Shown one piece after another: positions 1 through 6,220 of a stretch of 11,033 nucleotides of DNA (positions are counted from its first letter, which is position 1; the number at the start of each line of letters is the position of its first letter). The position numbers were made by a program, and so were the translations under genes. The DNA is from Desulfobacterales bacterium. Its GTDB lineage: Bacteria > Desulfobacterota > Desulfobacteria > Desulfobacterales > JAHEIW01. The stretch is from NCBI GenBank assembly GCA_030145015.1, contig JAQYWI010000176.1:1-11033 (forward strand), in the 5' to 3' direction. The notes beneath the pieces are model-generated. The model was not told where the DNA came from. It was given only the letters and a program-made list of their open reading frames with translations, and made no database searches.

Positions 1-132
1 ACATGCTATAGCACAGCTGTTTCTTTTATGGCAAGAGAAAATATTAAATTCTGAATGGCATTCATTTATTAGATGGCTGCCGGATGAACATGTACAAAGA
101 TGATGCGATATAAACAAAAAGGAGCGTTTACC
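1..132. other. Non-coding edge segment downstream of the receiver gene
   Basis: I see no convincing gene here. The stretch is AT-rich and holds small palindromes: GCTATAGC (5-12), ACAGCTGT (13-20) and the hairpin TGAATG-g-CATTCA (52-64). None is followed by a clear T-run on the minus strand, so I cannot call a terminator for the receiver gene. The neighbouring gene beyond the edge is not visible. Confidence 0.4.
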
Positions 133-642
133 TTAACCGGAATCTTCCTGTTTGCTTTGGTTGAGGGATTGCTCGAAGTCTTCGAAAAATTCGTTGCGTT
201 GTTTCCAATCCGGTCCAAAGCGAGTATTAAAGAAGCCGCCGAGTTTATCAAAAAGCTTTTCCCAGACCGGCTGGCCGCCTTTGAGCACGACGTCGGCTAA
301 AAATTCATCCAGTTCGCTCATTTTTTCCTTTGGCAAAAAAGAAACGGCACCCAGTTTGATGGATTTTTCCAGCGCCTCCGGTGTCAATGCATAGGCGGTA
401 AGCATTACGGTTGGGAACCCCCTTTTGACCGAGGTCTTTAAAAGCTCGAACCCATTGACCCCCATGATGTCCAGGATAACAATATCGAAGGTGTAACTCA
501 TCAGGAGTTGGCGTGCGGTATCATAATCATTGGCCTTTCGGACGAGGCACATATCCAAAACCTCTGTTACCGTATCGGTAACGTCAACCTCGTCATCTAC
601 CACCAACACAATTTTGTCTTTCAACAGGCTTTCAGAATCCAT
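133..642 (-). CDS. Stand-alone response regulator receiver (CheY-like) protein
   Basis: The predicted 169-residue protein is a phosphorylation-dependent switch of a two-component pathway. Residues about 10-120 are a receiver domain: acidic pocket D16/D17 in VLVVDDE, phosphoacceptor D58 in VILDIMG, the switch threonine T82 in MLTAY and the conserved K105 in FLPKE. The remaining 50 residues are not a recognisable DNA-binding or enzymatic output. They form a short aromatic and charged tail (WEKLFDKLGGFFNTRFGPDW, 127-146) that may be a docking helix. I chose the ATG at 642 because AAAGGAG lies at 660-654, 11 nt upstream, and MDSESLLKDK leads directly into the first receiver strand. A TTG at 666 would only add eight residues. 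No partner histidine kinase is visible. The gene is transcribed away from the thioredoxin-HEAT gene and has its own promoter at 744-773. The receiver call is firm; its partner and output are unknown. Confidence 0.9.
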   Translation of the reverse strand: MDSESLLKDKIVLVVDDEVDVTDTVTEVLDMCLVRKANDYDTARQLLMSYTFDIVILDIMGVNGFELLKTSVKRGFPTVMLTAYALTPEALEKSIKLGAVSFLPKEKMSELDEFLADVVLKGGQPVWEKLFDKLGGFFNTRFGPDWKQRNEFFEDFEQSLNQSKQEDSG

Positions 643-743
643 AATTTTGATTTCTCCTTTCTGCAAAGGGCGGCTGTCTCAGGCTTGCATTCACCGCACT
701 AAATAAAGTACCGAAAACCCGGCACGTTTGCTCATCCCCATGG

Positions 744-773
744 CCTATACCACTAGGAAAAACGACAAGTCAA
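744..773 (-). promoter_or_regulatory. Candidate sigma70-type promoter for the receiver gene
   Basis: Read on the minus strand, TTGACT (773-768) is followed by an 18-nt spacer and TATAGG (749-744). A TG dinucleotide one base upstream of the -10 box gives an extended -10. It would place the transcript start about 95 nt before the ATG at 642. The match is by eye only. Confidence 0.5.
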
Positions 774-788
774 GGCATGCCTTAAGGC
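772..788. promoter_or_regulatory. Palindrome next to the receiver promoter -35 box
   Basis: AAGGCATGCCTT (772-783) is a perfect 12-bp palindrome. It overlaps the second palindrome GCCTTAAGGC (779-788). The first one overlaps the outer edge of the -35 box of the receiver promoter, a position where an activator or repressor dimer could bind. It is a candidate operator only; no regulator is identified. Confidence 0.3.
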
Positions 789-807
789 AATGATCCATCC
801 GATCAGC

Positions 808-842
808 TTTTCATATCTTTTAAGCATTTTATAATGCTTAAA
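808..842 (+). promoter_or_regulatory. Candidate plus-strand promoter embedded in a 10-bp-stem palindrome
   Basis: A perfect TATAAT (830-835) with TTTTCA (808-813) 16 nt upstream could serve as the promoter of the thioredoxin-HEAT gene. The -10 box sits in a perfect inverted repeat, arms TTTAAGCATT (819-828) and AATGCTTAAA (833-842) with loop TTAT. A protein bound to the palindrome would block the -10 box, so this could be an operator. No T-run follows, so I do not call it a terminator. The predicted 5' leader would be about 185 nt and contains the array at 881-1024. Confidence 0.4.
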
Positions 843-880
843 CTATGAATTATTTCTTGCATTACAAGACGCCATGTAAT

Positions 881-1024
881 AAAGGTTTCAGGTTTCAGTG
901 TTCAGGTGTCAGGAAGATATAGAGGATTTAGGAATTGCAGGTATTCTGTCATTCTAATTCCTAAATCCCTCAATTCCTGAATTCCTCAATCATTGAATCC
1001 TGACACCAGACACCTGACACCTTT
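881..1024. repeat. Nested inverted-repeat array of TTTCAGG/TGTCAGG and GGAATT words
   Basis: The outer arms are 881-914, iterating GGTTTCA, GTTCAGG and GTGTCAGG, and 998-1024, which read on the other strand as the same words (it begins AAAGGTGTCAGGTGTC). Inside are the second arms AGGATTTAGGAATT (923-936) and 956-990, whose complement iterates GGATTTAGGAATT, GGAATTGAGG and GGAATTCAGG. The result is a nested imperfect palindrome that ends 4 nt before the start codon at 1029. Words vary by one or two bases, unlike a clean tandem repeat. Confidence 0.8.
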
Positions 1025-1028
1025 AACA

Positions 1029-2000
1029 ATGATGACTCCGCAAGAAAAAAAACAAATATTGACTCTCAATGATGTGCTTTCAAAAGATATTCAAATCGGT
1101 CTCATTGTCACCGAACACGAGAAGAGCGGATTGACCAGGCAATTTTGCGACGATCTCATTCAATTGGTGCCCAAAATACGCGTCATAGAAGAAGAAGGCG
1201 ATCCGGATGAAGTTCCGGCCATTAAAATCCATAACGGGTTACGCTATCAGGCAATTCCTTCGGGAACTGAAGTGGCGCCTTTTATAGAAGCGATTGTAAT
1301 GCTCGATTCGGCTACGGCGCAGATTGATGACACCATAAATGATCAACTTGCAAGCGTTGATCTACCGACAAATCTAATAATTTACGTTGCACCGCAATGC
1401 AAATTCTGCCCGGAAGCCGTGCGTCAACTCCTTCCTTTGCCGACCTTAAATCGCAACATTCGATTAACGGTAATCGACGCGATGCATTTCCCCGAACTCG
1501 CAGAAAAAGAAAACATTCAATCCGTACCCACTTTGATACTTGAAGACCGCTTCCGCTGGGCCGGATCGATTCAGATAACCGAAATCATTGATGTCATGGC
1601 AAACCGCGATGCCAGTATGCTGGGTCCGGTTTCCCTGGAAATGATGATAACGCAAGGCAAAGCCGGCGAACTGGCAGAAATGATGCTTGCAAAAGAACAA
1701 ATCTTCCCGGCTTTTTATGCGGTTTTAACCCATCCGAAATGGCCGGTTCGTCTGGGTGCGATGGTCGTGATGGAAGAACTCATCGAAAGCAACCTGGATC
1801 TGGCAACCCAGACGCTGAAGCCCCTGTGGAAACGTTTTAACAAGGTCGATAATCGTGTAAAGGGTGACCTGCTGTATATTTTCGGCCAAATGAAGCCGAC
1901 AGATTTGGTTCCGCAACTGCAAGCCATATTAAATAGTGACTATGATCCCGAGGTGCAAGAAGCCGCCCAGGAAACCCTGGATAAAATTAGAGGTGCCTAA
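1029..2000 (+). CDS. Double thioredoxin-fold protein with CKFC active site and HEAT-like C-terminal domain
   Basis: The 323-residue soluble protein has no signal peptide or membrane segment. Residues about 1-92 look like a thioredoxin fold that lacks a CxxC; VPAIKI at 62-67 is where the cis-proline loop would be. Residues about 93-192 are a second thioredoxin fold with the redox motif C124-K-F-C127 after a LIIYVAPQ strand, and the cis-proline P167 in SVPT. This layout resembles the N-terminal domain of AhpF and the glutaredoxin-like protein disulfide oxidoreductases. In place of the AhpF flavin domains, residues about 210-323 form short helical pairs typical of HEAT repeats (PVRLGAMVVMEEL, NRVKGDLLYIFGQM, PEVQEAAQETLDKI). 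A dithiol-disulfide oxidoreductase with a protein-docking domain is the likely role; the substrate is unknown. I chose ATG 1029 (or 1032), since the upstream in-frame TTG at 993 would translate the repeat array. No Shine-Dalgarno sequence precedes it. Confidence 0.8.
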   Translation: MMTPQEKKQILTLNDVLSKDIQIGLIVTEHEKSGLTRQFCDDLIQLVPKIRVIEEEGDPDEVPAIKIHNGLRYQAIPSGTEVAPFIEAIVMLDSATAQIDDTINDQLASVDLPTNLIIYVAPQCKFCPEAVRQLLPLPTLNRNIRLTVIDAMHFPELAEKENIQSVPTLILEDRFRWAGSIQITEIIDVMANRDASMLGPVSLEMMITQGKAGELAEMMLAKEQIFPAFYAVLTHPKWPVRLGAMVVMEELIESNLDLATQTLKPLWKRFNKVDNRVKGDLLYIFGQMKPTDLVPQLQAILNSDYDPEVQEAAQETLDKIRGA

Positions 2001-2020
2001 AATTGAGGAATTCTACCCGT

Positions 2021-2098
2021 CGAGAGCCTCCCTTCGAGAGCCTCCCTTCGAGAGCCTCCCTTCGAGAGCCTCAGGGTCGAACGACAGGGTCGAACGAT
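2021..2098. repeat. 14-bp tandem repeat followed by a 13-bp tandem pair
   Basis: CGAGAGCCTCCCTT is repeated at 2021, 2035 and 2049 without change, with a partial fourth copy at 2063-2072. It is followed by AGGGTCGAACGAC (2073-2085) and AGGGTCGAACGAT (2086-2098). The junction CCCTTCGAGAGCCTCAGGG can fold on itself. The word resembles TTCGA-GCTCAGGG elements that I recall from many environmental bacterial genomes; I have not checked this. It lies between convergent genes. Confidence 0.85.
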
Positions 2099-2137
2099 CA
2101 TTTAACAGAGGCTGGTTAAGTAGCTGCGTAATTTTGT

Positions 2138-2219
2138 ATCGAGTACGAGGACGAGGACGACGACGAGTACGATGCTTATGAAATCGTGAATCCTACTCGT
2201 CCTCGTTCTCGTCCTCGAT
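2138..2219. repeat. Inverted-repeat array of GAGGACGA words
   Basis: The left arm 2138-2173 starts ATCGAGTACGAGGACGAGG and iterates GAGGACGA, GACGACGA and GAGTACGA. The right arm 2192-2219 reads on the opposite strand as ATCGAGGACGAGAACGAGG and onward. They would form a long imperfect stem with a loop at 2174-2191. The array is a three-base periodic mix of GAG, GAC and TAC. I see no reading frame worth calling across it. Confidence 0.8.
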
Positions 2220-2243
2220 AGCCAAAAGCAGGACTTCTACCAT

Positions 2244-2278
2244 AAAAAAAAGACCTTGCAGAATATATCCACAAGGTC
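2244..2278 (-). terminator. Rho-independent terminator of the ribosomal protein operon
   Basis: On the minus strand the 7-bp stem GACCTTG (2278-2272) and CAAGGTC (2258-2252), with a 13-nt loop, runs directly into eight T residues (2251-2244). It lies 31 nt after the rplQ stop codon, so it should end the alpha-operon transcript. The T-run faces only the minus direction. It is therefore not an obvious terminator for the convergent thioredoxin-HEAT gene. Confidence 0.85.
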
Positions 2279-2309
2279 GTGTTGAGCGGTTTTCCGTAAG
2301 ACGGTCAAG

Positions 2310-2960
2310 CTAAGTTGTTTTTGCGTCCTTTTCGGTGTTCTTTTTGGCAGCCTGCTTGGGTTTGTCTGCGGCTTTTTCTGCCTGCTTAGTTTCCGTGGCT
2401 TTCTTTTTAGGTTCCTTTTTTGCTTTGGCTGCTTTTTCAGGCTTTACATCCGTCTTTTCTTCCTTCTTGTCAGACTTGGCCTTACTTTTTGTTTGTTTCT
2501 TTTCTTGCTTGGTTCCGGTTTCGGCTTTCTTGCCGGCTTTTGTTTTCTTTTTCTCAGCTGCGGGCCTTCCGGCTTTCTTTTTGGCCTTTTTCTTTCCGCC
2601 GGCTTCGGGAACCACGAATTCGATCAACGACATCGGCGCCGCATCGCCCGCTCGTCTTCCCAGCTTGACAATCCGCGTGTAGCCTCCGGCTGAGTTGCCA
2701 AATCGCTCATTCGCTTCCTCAAACAATTTATGAACGACGTCTCTTTCCCTAATAATGGATAAGGCTTGACGTCTGGCGTGCAGATCCCCGCGTTTGGCTA
2801 AAGTGATGATATGATCGGCCCAACGTCGCAATTCTTTGGCCTTGGGGCCGGTGGTCCGAATGCGCTCATGCTTAAATAGCGATGTGACCATATTGCGGAA
2901 CATTGCTTTCCGATGGCTCGTGGTTCGATTCAGTTTCAGGCTAGCTTTTCGATGTCTCAT
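2310..2960 (-). CDS. rplQ: 50S ribosomal protein L17 with long Lys/Ala-rich C-terminal extension
   Basis: L17 binds 23S rRNA close to the peptide exit region. Residues 1-118 are a complete L17 domain: [20 protein letters not shown] at the start, the HERIRTT strand at 31-37, the [19 protein letters not shown] segment at 92-110 and SLIEFV at 111-116. Family members are usually about 115-130 residues. This one is 216, because residues 121-216 form a tail made almost only of K, A, E, T, Q, P and D, with a single AT-hook-like GRP core at 131-133. The tail should be disordered and strongly basic, like histone H1-type tails. AAGGAGAG (2979-2972) inside the end of rpoA serves ATG 2960, and only 8 nt separate the two genes. 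It is the last gene of the operon and is followed by the terminator. The function of the tail is not known. Confidence 0.95.
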   Translation of the reverse strand: MRHRKASLKLNRTTSHRKAMFRNMVTSLFKHERIRTTGPKAKELRRWADHIITLAKRGDLHARRQALSIIRERDVVHKLFEEANERFGNSAGGYTRIVKLGRRAGDAAPMSLIEFVVPEAGGKKKAKKKAGRPAAEKKKTKAGKKAETGTKQEKKQTKSKAKSDKKEEKTDVKPEKAAKAKKEPKKKATETKQAEKAADKPKQAAKKNTEKDAKTT

Positions 2961-2968
2961 ATGGCCGA

Positions 2969-3988
2969 CTACTCTCCTTCTTCAATTTCTTCAGCGGGAG
3001 CTGCAAACCCATCGAGTTTAATCCCAAGGGACAGTCCCATTTCGGACAACACTTCTTTGATCTCATTTAGCGATTTGCGGCCGAAATTTTTTGTTTTGAG
3101 CATTTCTGCTTCGGTCTTGCTGACCAGTTGCCAGATCTTGTTGATATCTGCATTTTTCAGACAATTGGCGCTGCGAACGGACAGTTCTAGCTCTTCGACA
3201 CTTCGATACAGATTTTCGTTGAACTTCGGCCTCTCCCTATCTTTAACTATTTCCTCAGCTACCGGTTCCATTTTTTCATCAAAATTTATGAATATGCTCA
3301 TCTGCTCTTTTAAAATCTTGGCTGCATAAGCCATAGCATTTTCAGGAATAATGCTCCCGTCTGTCCAAATCTCCATCGTGAGTTTATCGTAATCCGTACG
3401 CTGGCCGACACGCGCGTTTCCCACCACATAGTTGACGCGTTTGATGGGTGAAAAAATCGCATCAATCGGTATTGTGCCGACAGGCGCTTCTTCATCTTTA
3501 TGCGCTTCGGCAAGCGAGTATCCTTTGCCGAATTCAACGGTCATGCTCATGTTTAATTTCCCTTTGCCGGAAAGGCTGGCAATGTGGTGCTTGGGATTCA
3601 GCACTTCGCATTTCCCGTCATCGCTAATGATATCGCCGGCTGTGACTTCAGTTTCTCCGGAGGCTTCAATTCGAACTGTCTTGGGCTCAGGATCGCTAAT
3701 CTTAAAGCGCACCTCTTTAAGATTGAGAATGATCTCGGAAACGTCTTCCAGAACCCCCGGAATAACGCTGAACTCATGCATGACACCATCAAATTTGACC
3801 GTCGTTACGGCAGCGCCGTATAAAGATGACAGGATAATCCTTCTCAGGGAGTTTCCTATCGTGATCCCATAACCCCTTTCCAGTGGTTCACAAACGAACT
3901 TGCCATAGGATGGGTTGCTGCTAACCTGCACTTTTTCCGGCTTAACTGTATGCTGCCAGTTAGCATACATCAGTTCATCAGATGACAT
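2969..3988 (-). CDS. rpoA: DNA-directed RNA polymerase subunit alpha
   Basis: The alpha subunit dimerises to nucleate RNA polymerase assembly and contacts promoters and activators. The 339-residue length is standard. The N-terminal domain (1 to about 240) carries the assembly motif [19 protein letters not shown] (38-56) and the segment [18 protein letters not shown] (78-95). A linker around 240-258 leads to the C-terminal domain. There RSANCLK (272-278) matches the E. coli UP-element DNA-binding loop around R265, N268 and K271, and NFGRKSL (301-307) matches its second DNA-contacting helix. An intact C-terminal domain means UP-element and activator contacts are probably retained. GGAGAG lies 5' of ATG 3988. 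Its place between rpsD and rplQ is the classic alpha-operon position. The stop is TAG. Confidence 0.98.
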   Translation of the reverse strand: MSSDELMYANWQHTVKPEKVQVSSNPSYGKFVCEPLERGYGITIGNSLRRIILSSLYGAAVTTVKFDGVMHEFSVIPGVLEDVSEIILNLKEVRFKISDPEPKTVRIEASGETEVTAGDIISDDGKCEVLNPKHHIASLSGKGKLNMSMTVEFGKGYSLAEAHKDEEAPVGTIPIDAIFSPIKRVNYVVGNARVGQRTDYDKLTMEIWTDGSIIPENAMAYAAKILKEQMSIFINFDEKMEPVAEEIVKDRERPKFNENLYRSVEELELSVRSANCLKNADINKIWQLVSKTEAEMLKTKNFGRKSLNEIKEVLSEMGLSLGIKLDGFAAPAEEIEEGE

Positions 3989-4074
3989 TTTTTTCTCTCC
4001 AAATTGTTAAAGTTTTTGGATAATCGATTTATAAGCGGGGTCCGCCAGCCACAAACATTAACCCGCATAACACA

Positions 4075-4704
4075 TTATTTGGAATAAAGCTCGACAATCA
4101 ATTGTTCTTGGATCGGCATCGTAATATCCTCTCGCACGGGAAAACCGTTCACGACGCCTTTGTGCTTTTCTTTTTCAAGCTCCAGCCATTGAGGTATACC
4201 TCTGCGTACGACCGCTTCCAGAGAATCCTCAATTGCCGAAACCTTTCTGCTCTTCTCCTTTACCTCAATTGCATCGCCCTTTTTGACCAGATAAGACGGA
4301 ATGTTGACCCGCTTGCCGTTGATTAGAAAATGATTATGGAGAACAAATTGACGGCCCTGAGCCCGCGAGTTTGCAAAACCCAGTCGATAAACGACATTAT
4401 CGAGACGCCGCTCCAGAAAAACAAGGAGATTCGTACCGGTTATGCCTCTATAACGCTCGGCCCTTACAAAAAACAGGTGAAATTGCTTTTCAGAAAGTCC
4501 ATACATTCGTTTGACTTTCTGCTTTTCCCGTAACTGGATACCGTAATCAGAAATTTTTCTACCCCGGCGTTCACCATGTTGACCGGGCGGGTAAGAGCGT
4601 CGATCGAAGGCACACTTATCTGAATAGCAGCGGTCTCCCTTGAGATACAATTTTAAGTTTTCGCGCCGGCAATGCCGACACACCGAATCTTTATATCTTG
4701 CCAA
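4075..4704 (-). CDS. rpsD: 30S ribosomal protein S4, zinc-binding form
   Basis: S4 is a primary 16S rRNA-binding protein that nucleates assembly of the 30S body; in several bacteria it also represses the alpha operon. The 209-residue protein has a Cys4 site in its N-terminal region: C9, C12, C26 and C31 (VCRHC and RCYSDKC). These are the same positions as the zinc site of Thermus S4, and E. coli S4 lacks the full set. The S4 RNA-binding domain spans about 99-160 ([20 protein letters not shown] onward). The start is a TTG at 4704, giving MARYKD as in the family, with GGGAGGA at 4715-4709; no upstream ATG is better. The gap to rpsK is 114 nt and holds an inverted-repeat array, whereas the gap to rpoA is 86 nt with no array. 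Confidence 0.96.
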   Translation of the reverse strand: MARYKDSVCRHCRRENLKLYLKGDRCYSDKCAFDRRSYPPGQHGERRGRKISDYGIQLREKQKVKRMYGLSEKQFHLFFVRAERYRGITGTNLLVFLERRLDNVVYRLGFANSRAQGRQFVLHNHFLINGKRVNIPSYLVKKGDAIEVKEKSRKVSAIEDSLEAVVRRGIPQWLELEKEKHKGVVNGFPVREDITMPIQEQLIVELYSK

Positions 4705-4715
4705 ATGATCCTCCC
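4702..4715 (-). promoter_or_regulatory. Strong RBS deciding the TTG start of rpsD
   Basis: GGGAGGA (4715-4709) precedes TTG (4704-4702) with a 4-nt gap. The encoded MARYKD is the usual S4 N-terminus. Confidence 0.75.
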
Positions 4716-4723
4716 TTTTGTTT

Positions 4724-4819
4724 CGTCAAATGGTTAATTCGCTGAATGGTTAAATCGTAATTGAAGATATTTTCCTTTAAACTATTTGACTATTTAACGT
4801 TTCAACTAATTAACTAAAT
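4724..4819. repeat. Inverted-repeat array of AAATGGTTAA words between rpsK and rpsD
   Basis: The left arm 4724-4757 contains TCAAATGGTTAAT and GCTGAATGGTTAAATCG. The right arm 4776-4819 reads on the other strand as iterated TTAGTTAATTAG, GTTGAAACGTTAAATAG and TCAAATAGTTTAAA. The arms pair imperfectly around a short centre (4758-4775). The right arm reaches the rpsK stop codon, and the left arm stops 9 nt short of the rpsD Shine-Dalgarno sequence. Confidence 0.65.
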
Positions 4820-5205
4820 TATACTCTTCTTCTTTTGGGGGGTCGGCACCCATTATGGGGAATTGGGGTTACGTCTTTAATCATCACGACGTTGAACCCG
4901 GTAGCCTGTAAAGCCCGCAGGGCCGATTCTCTTCCGGGTCCGGGTCCTTTAACGTATACCTCCACGGTTCTCATACCATGTTCTTTGGCTTTCTTGGCGG
5001 CATCTTCAGCGGCCAGCTGAGCAGCAAAAGGAGTGCTTTTACGAGATCCTTTGAAGCCCTGAACGCCGGCACTTGACCAGGCCACAACATTTCCCCCCGA
5101 ATCGGTTATGGTGACGATGGTATTATTAAACGTTGACTGAATATGAACAACGCCGTTGGCTATATTTTTCTTTACCTTTTTTTTCGTACGAATTTTTTTG
5201 GCCAT
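4819..5205 (-). CDS. rpsK: 30S ribosomal protein S11
   Basis: S11 sits on the 30S platform next to the Shine-Dalgarno–anti-SD helix and helps shape the E-site mRNA path. The 128-residue length is typical. Family blocks are intact: [15 protein letters not shown] (21-35), [17 protein letters not shown] (50-66), [15 protein letters not shown] (85-99) and the C-terminal [18 protein letters not shown] (111-128). That last block contains the N118-G pair, equivalent to the E. coli site that isomerises to isoaspartate. The start is ATG 5205 with a weak ribosome binding site (TAAGGCGA). It lies between rpsM and rpsD as in most bacteria. Both flanking gaps are over 100 nt and contain arrays. Confidence 0.97.
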   Translation of the reverse strand: MAKKIRTKKKVKKNIANGVVHIQSTFNNTIVTITDSGGNVVAWSSAGVQGFKGSRKSTPFAAQLAAEDAAKKAKEHGMRTVEVYVKGPGPGRESALRALQATGFNVVMIKDVTPIPHNGCRPPKRRRV

Positions 5206-5220
5206 AGATTTCGCCTTATA

Positions 5221-5323
5221 TGATTGAAAATTTGCTATTGATTGGGTAATGTTTAACCGATAGTTTTAAAAATAAAATGATGGAATTCCTCCAATAATCA
5301 ATCGTCAATATTCAATTATTACC
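5221..5323. repeat. Inverted-repeat array of ATTGATTGG words between rpsM and rpsK
   Basis: The left arm 5221-5250 contains GATTGAAAATTTGC, TATTGATTGGG and TAAT. The right arm 5290-5323 reads on the opposite strand as GGTAATAATTGAATATTGAC followed by GATTGATTATTGG. The arms are partly permuted copies of each other and enclose an AT-rich centre (5251-5289). The right arm ends 4 nt before the rpsM stop codon. Confidence 0.65.
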
Positions 5324-5327
5324 TGTT

Positions 5328-5714
5328 TTACTTTTTAGCTTTGGCGGCACCCTTCTTTTTAACAGCCGCCCGCTTCGGTCCCTTCCGCGTCCGTGCATTC
5401 GTGCTGGTGCGCTGACCTCGAACCGGCAACGATTTACGATGCCGAAGTCCGCGATAAGATCCAAGATCCATCAATCGTTTGATGTTCATAGAAATTTCAG
5501 TACGCAGTACACCTTCAACCCTATATTCACTATCGATCTCTTTGCGGATGTTACTGACTTCCTCATCTGACAGCTGATCGGTTTTTAGATTCGGATCGAT
5601 ATTCAGCTTGGTCAATATCCGCCGGGATGAGGTTTTACCGATCCCATAAATATAGGTCAGTCCGATCTCGATCCGTTTATTTCTGGGTAAGTCAACGCCT
5701 GCAATCCTTGCCAA
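5328..5714 (-). CDS. rpsM: 30S ribosomal protein S13
   Basis: S13 lies in the 30S head, touches the P-site tRNA through its tail and forms the B1 intersubunit bridges. The 128-residue protein shows the family start [20 protein letters not shown], the helix-hairpin-helix-like [14 protein letters not shown] (21-34) and the RNA-binding [20 protein letters not shown] (88-107). The tail from 108 onward is very basic ([13 protein letters not shown]). It is slightly longer than the usual 118-126 residues. The start is TTG 5714, fixed by AAAGGAGG at 5729-5722 with a 7-nt spacer and by the conserved N-terminus. Only 13 nt separate it from rpmJ, and the rpmJ stop codon overlaps the ribosome binding site. 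Confidence 0.97.
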   Translation of the reverse strand: MARIAGVDLPRNKRIEIGLTYIYGIGKTSSRRILTKLNIDPNLKTDQLSDEEVSNIRKEIDSEYRVEGVLRTEISMNIKRLMDLGSYRGLRHRKSLPVRGQRTSTNARTRKGPKRAAVKKKGAAKAKK

Positions 5715-5729
5715 TGTTTGTCCTCCTTT
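5712..5729 (-). promoter_or_regulatory. Consensus RBS deciding the TTG start of rpsM
   Basis: AAAGGAGG (5729-5722), 7 nt before TTG (5714-5712), overlaps the TAA stop of rpmJ (5730-5728). This suggests translation coupling of the two genes. Confidence 0.8.
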
Positions 5730-5841
5730 ATCCCTGCCGTTGCTTGTGTCGTTTGTTTTCGCAGATCACCCTTACGGTCCCTTTGCGCCGGACTATTTTA
5801 CATTTGGGACAAATTTTTTTTACGGATGCTCGAACCTTCAT
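5728..5841 (-). CDS. rpmJ: 50S ribosomal protein L36, zinc-ribbon form
   Basis: This 37-residue protein is the smallest ribosomal protein and binds 23S rRNA near the base of the stalk. Reading from ATG 5841 gives [20 protein letters not shown] and onward. It has a complete C-x2-C-x12-C-x4-H zinc ribbon: C11, C14, C27 and H32. It is therefore the C+ paralogue, which zinc starvation usually replaces by a C- form encoded elsewhere. TAAGGAG at 5856-5850 provides a strong ribosome binding site. The position between infA and rpsM is the standard one. Length and every signature residue fit, so the call is secure despite the small size. Confidence 0.95.
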   Translation of the reverse strand: MKVRASVKKICPKCKIVRRKGTVRVICENKRHKQRQG

Positions 5842-5861
5842 CAATAATGCTCCTTAGAATT

Positions 5862-5962
5862 AGGTATTGGATATTTGGTATTTGGTATTTGGTATTGACC
5901 CTAATATACGGTCTGTTTTTTATTCTGCCGTACCCAATACCCATTAACTAATACCCAACCTA
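5862..5962. repeat. Inverted-repeat array of TTTGGTA words between infA and rpmJ
   Basis: The left arm 5862-5897 repeats the 7-bp word TTTGGTA almost in tandem (GGTATTGGATATTTGGTATT and onward). The right arm 5930-5962 reads on the opposite strand as TAGGTTGGGTATTAG, TTAATGGGTATT and GGGTAC. The inner pair TACGG/CCGTA closes the centre. The right arm touches the infA stop codon, and the left arm stops 5 nt before the rpmJ ribosome binding site. Confidence 0.8.
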
Positions 5963-6181
5963 TCATTTCTCTCTGTAGGTTATTCTACCGCGTGTCAGAT
6001 CGTAGGGAGAAAGCTCAACGGTAACTTTATCTCCGGGCAGGATCTTAATAAAGTGCATGCGCATCTTTCCCGATATATGGGCTAGCACCCGATGTTTGTT
6101 CTCCAATTCGACCTTAAACATCGCGTTGGGCAATGTCTCCAGGACAATACCCTCGACAACTATTGGTTCTTCTTTGGCCAC
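5963..6181 (-). CDS. infA: Translation initiation factor IF-1
   Basis: IF-1 occupies the A site of the 30S subunit during initiation and assists IF-2 and IF-3. The 72-residue OB-fold protein matches the family closely, with [19 protein letters not shown] (8-26), the conserved [19 protein letters not shown] (33-51) and the end [21 protein letters not shown] chose GTG 6181, which yields MAKEEP as in typical IF-1. AGGAG lies at 6192-6188, 6 nt upstream, whereas the TTG at 6187 would directly abut the ribosome binding site. secY lies 39 nt upstream with no adk or map between them. rpmJ follows after a 121-nt gap with an array. Confidence 0.96.
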   Translation of the reverse strand: MAKEEPIVVEGIVLETLPNAMFKVELENKHRVLAHISGKMRMHFIKILPGDKVTVELSPYDLTRGRITYREK

Positions 6182-6192
6182 AGACAACTCCT
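6179..6192 (-). promoter_or_regulatory. RBS deciding the GTG start of infA
   Basis: AGGAG (6192-6188) is 6 nt from GTG (6181-6179). The alternative TTG (6187-6185) would have no spacer at all. GTG also gives the family length of 72 residues. Confidence 0.8.
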
Positions 6193-6220
6193 ATTCCCAG
6201 GGTTTACAACTTGCAGGCAG

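Noticed and set aside
643..666. TTG at 666 as the start of the receiver gene
   Set aside because: The AAAGGAG at 660-654 lies inside that extension and serves the ATG at 642.
720..731. Sigma54-like sequence GGCACGTTTGC
   Set aside because: The GG and GC elements are three bases too close for a sigma54 promoter.
993..1028. TTG at 993 as the start of the thioredoxin-HEAT gene
   Set aside because: The extra 12 residues would be encoded by the right arm of the repeat array. The ATG pair at 1029/1032 gives a sensible N-terminus.
2021..2072. Possible CRISPR array
   Set aside because: The 14-bp units are directly adjacent with no spacers, and there are no cas genes.
1936..2181. Plus-strand frame running through the tandem and GAGGACGA repeats
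   Set aside because: It starts inside the thioredoxin-HEAT gene in another frame, and its product is a translation of the repeats.
2335..2682. Open frame on the plus strand encoding a very hydrophobic, membrane-like protein
   Set aside because: It is the complement of the Lys/Ala-rich tail of L17. Lysine codons read backwards give Phe and Leu. It has no ribosome binding site or family resemblance.
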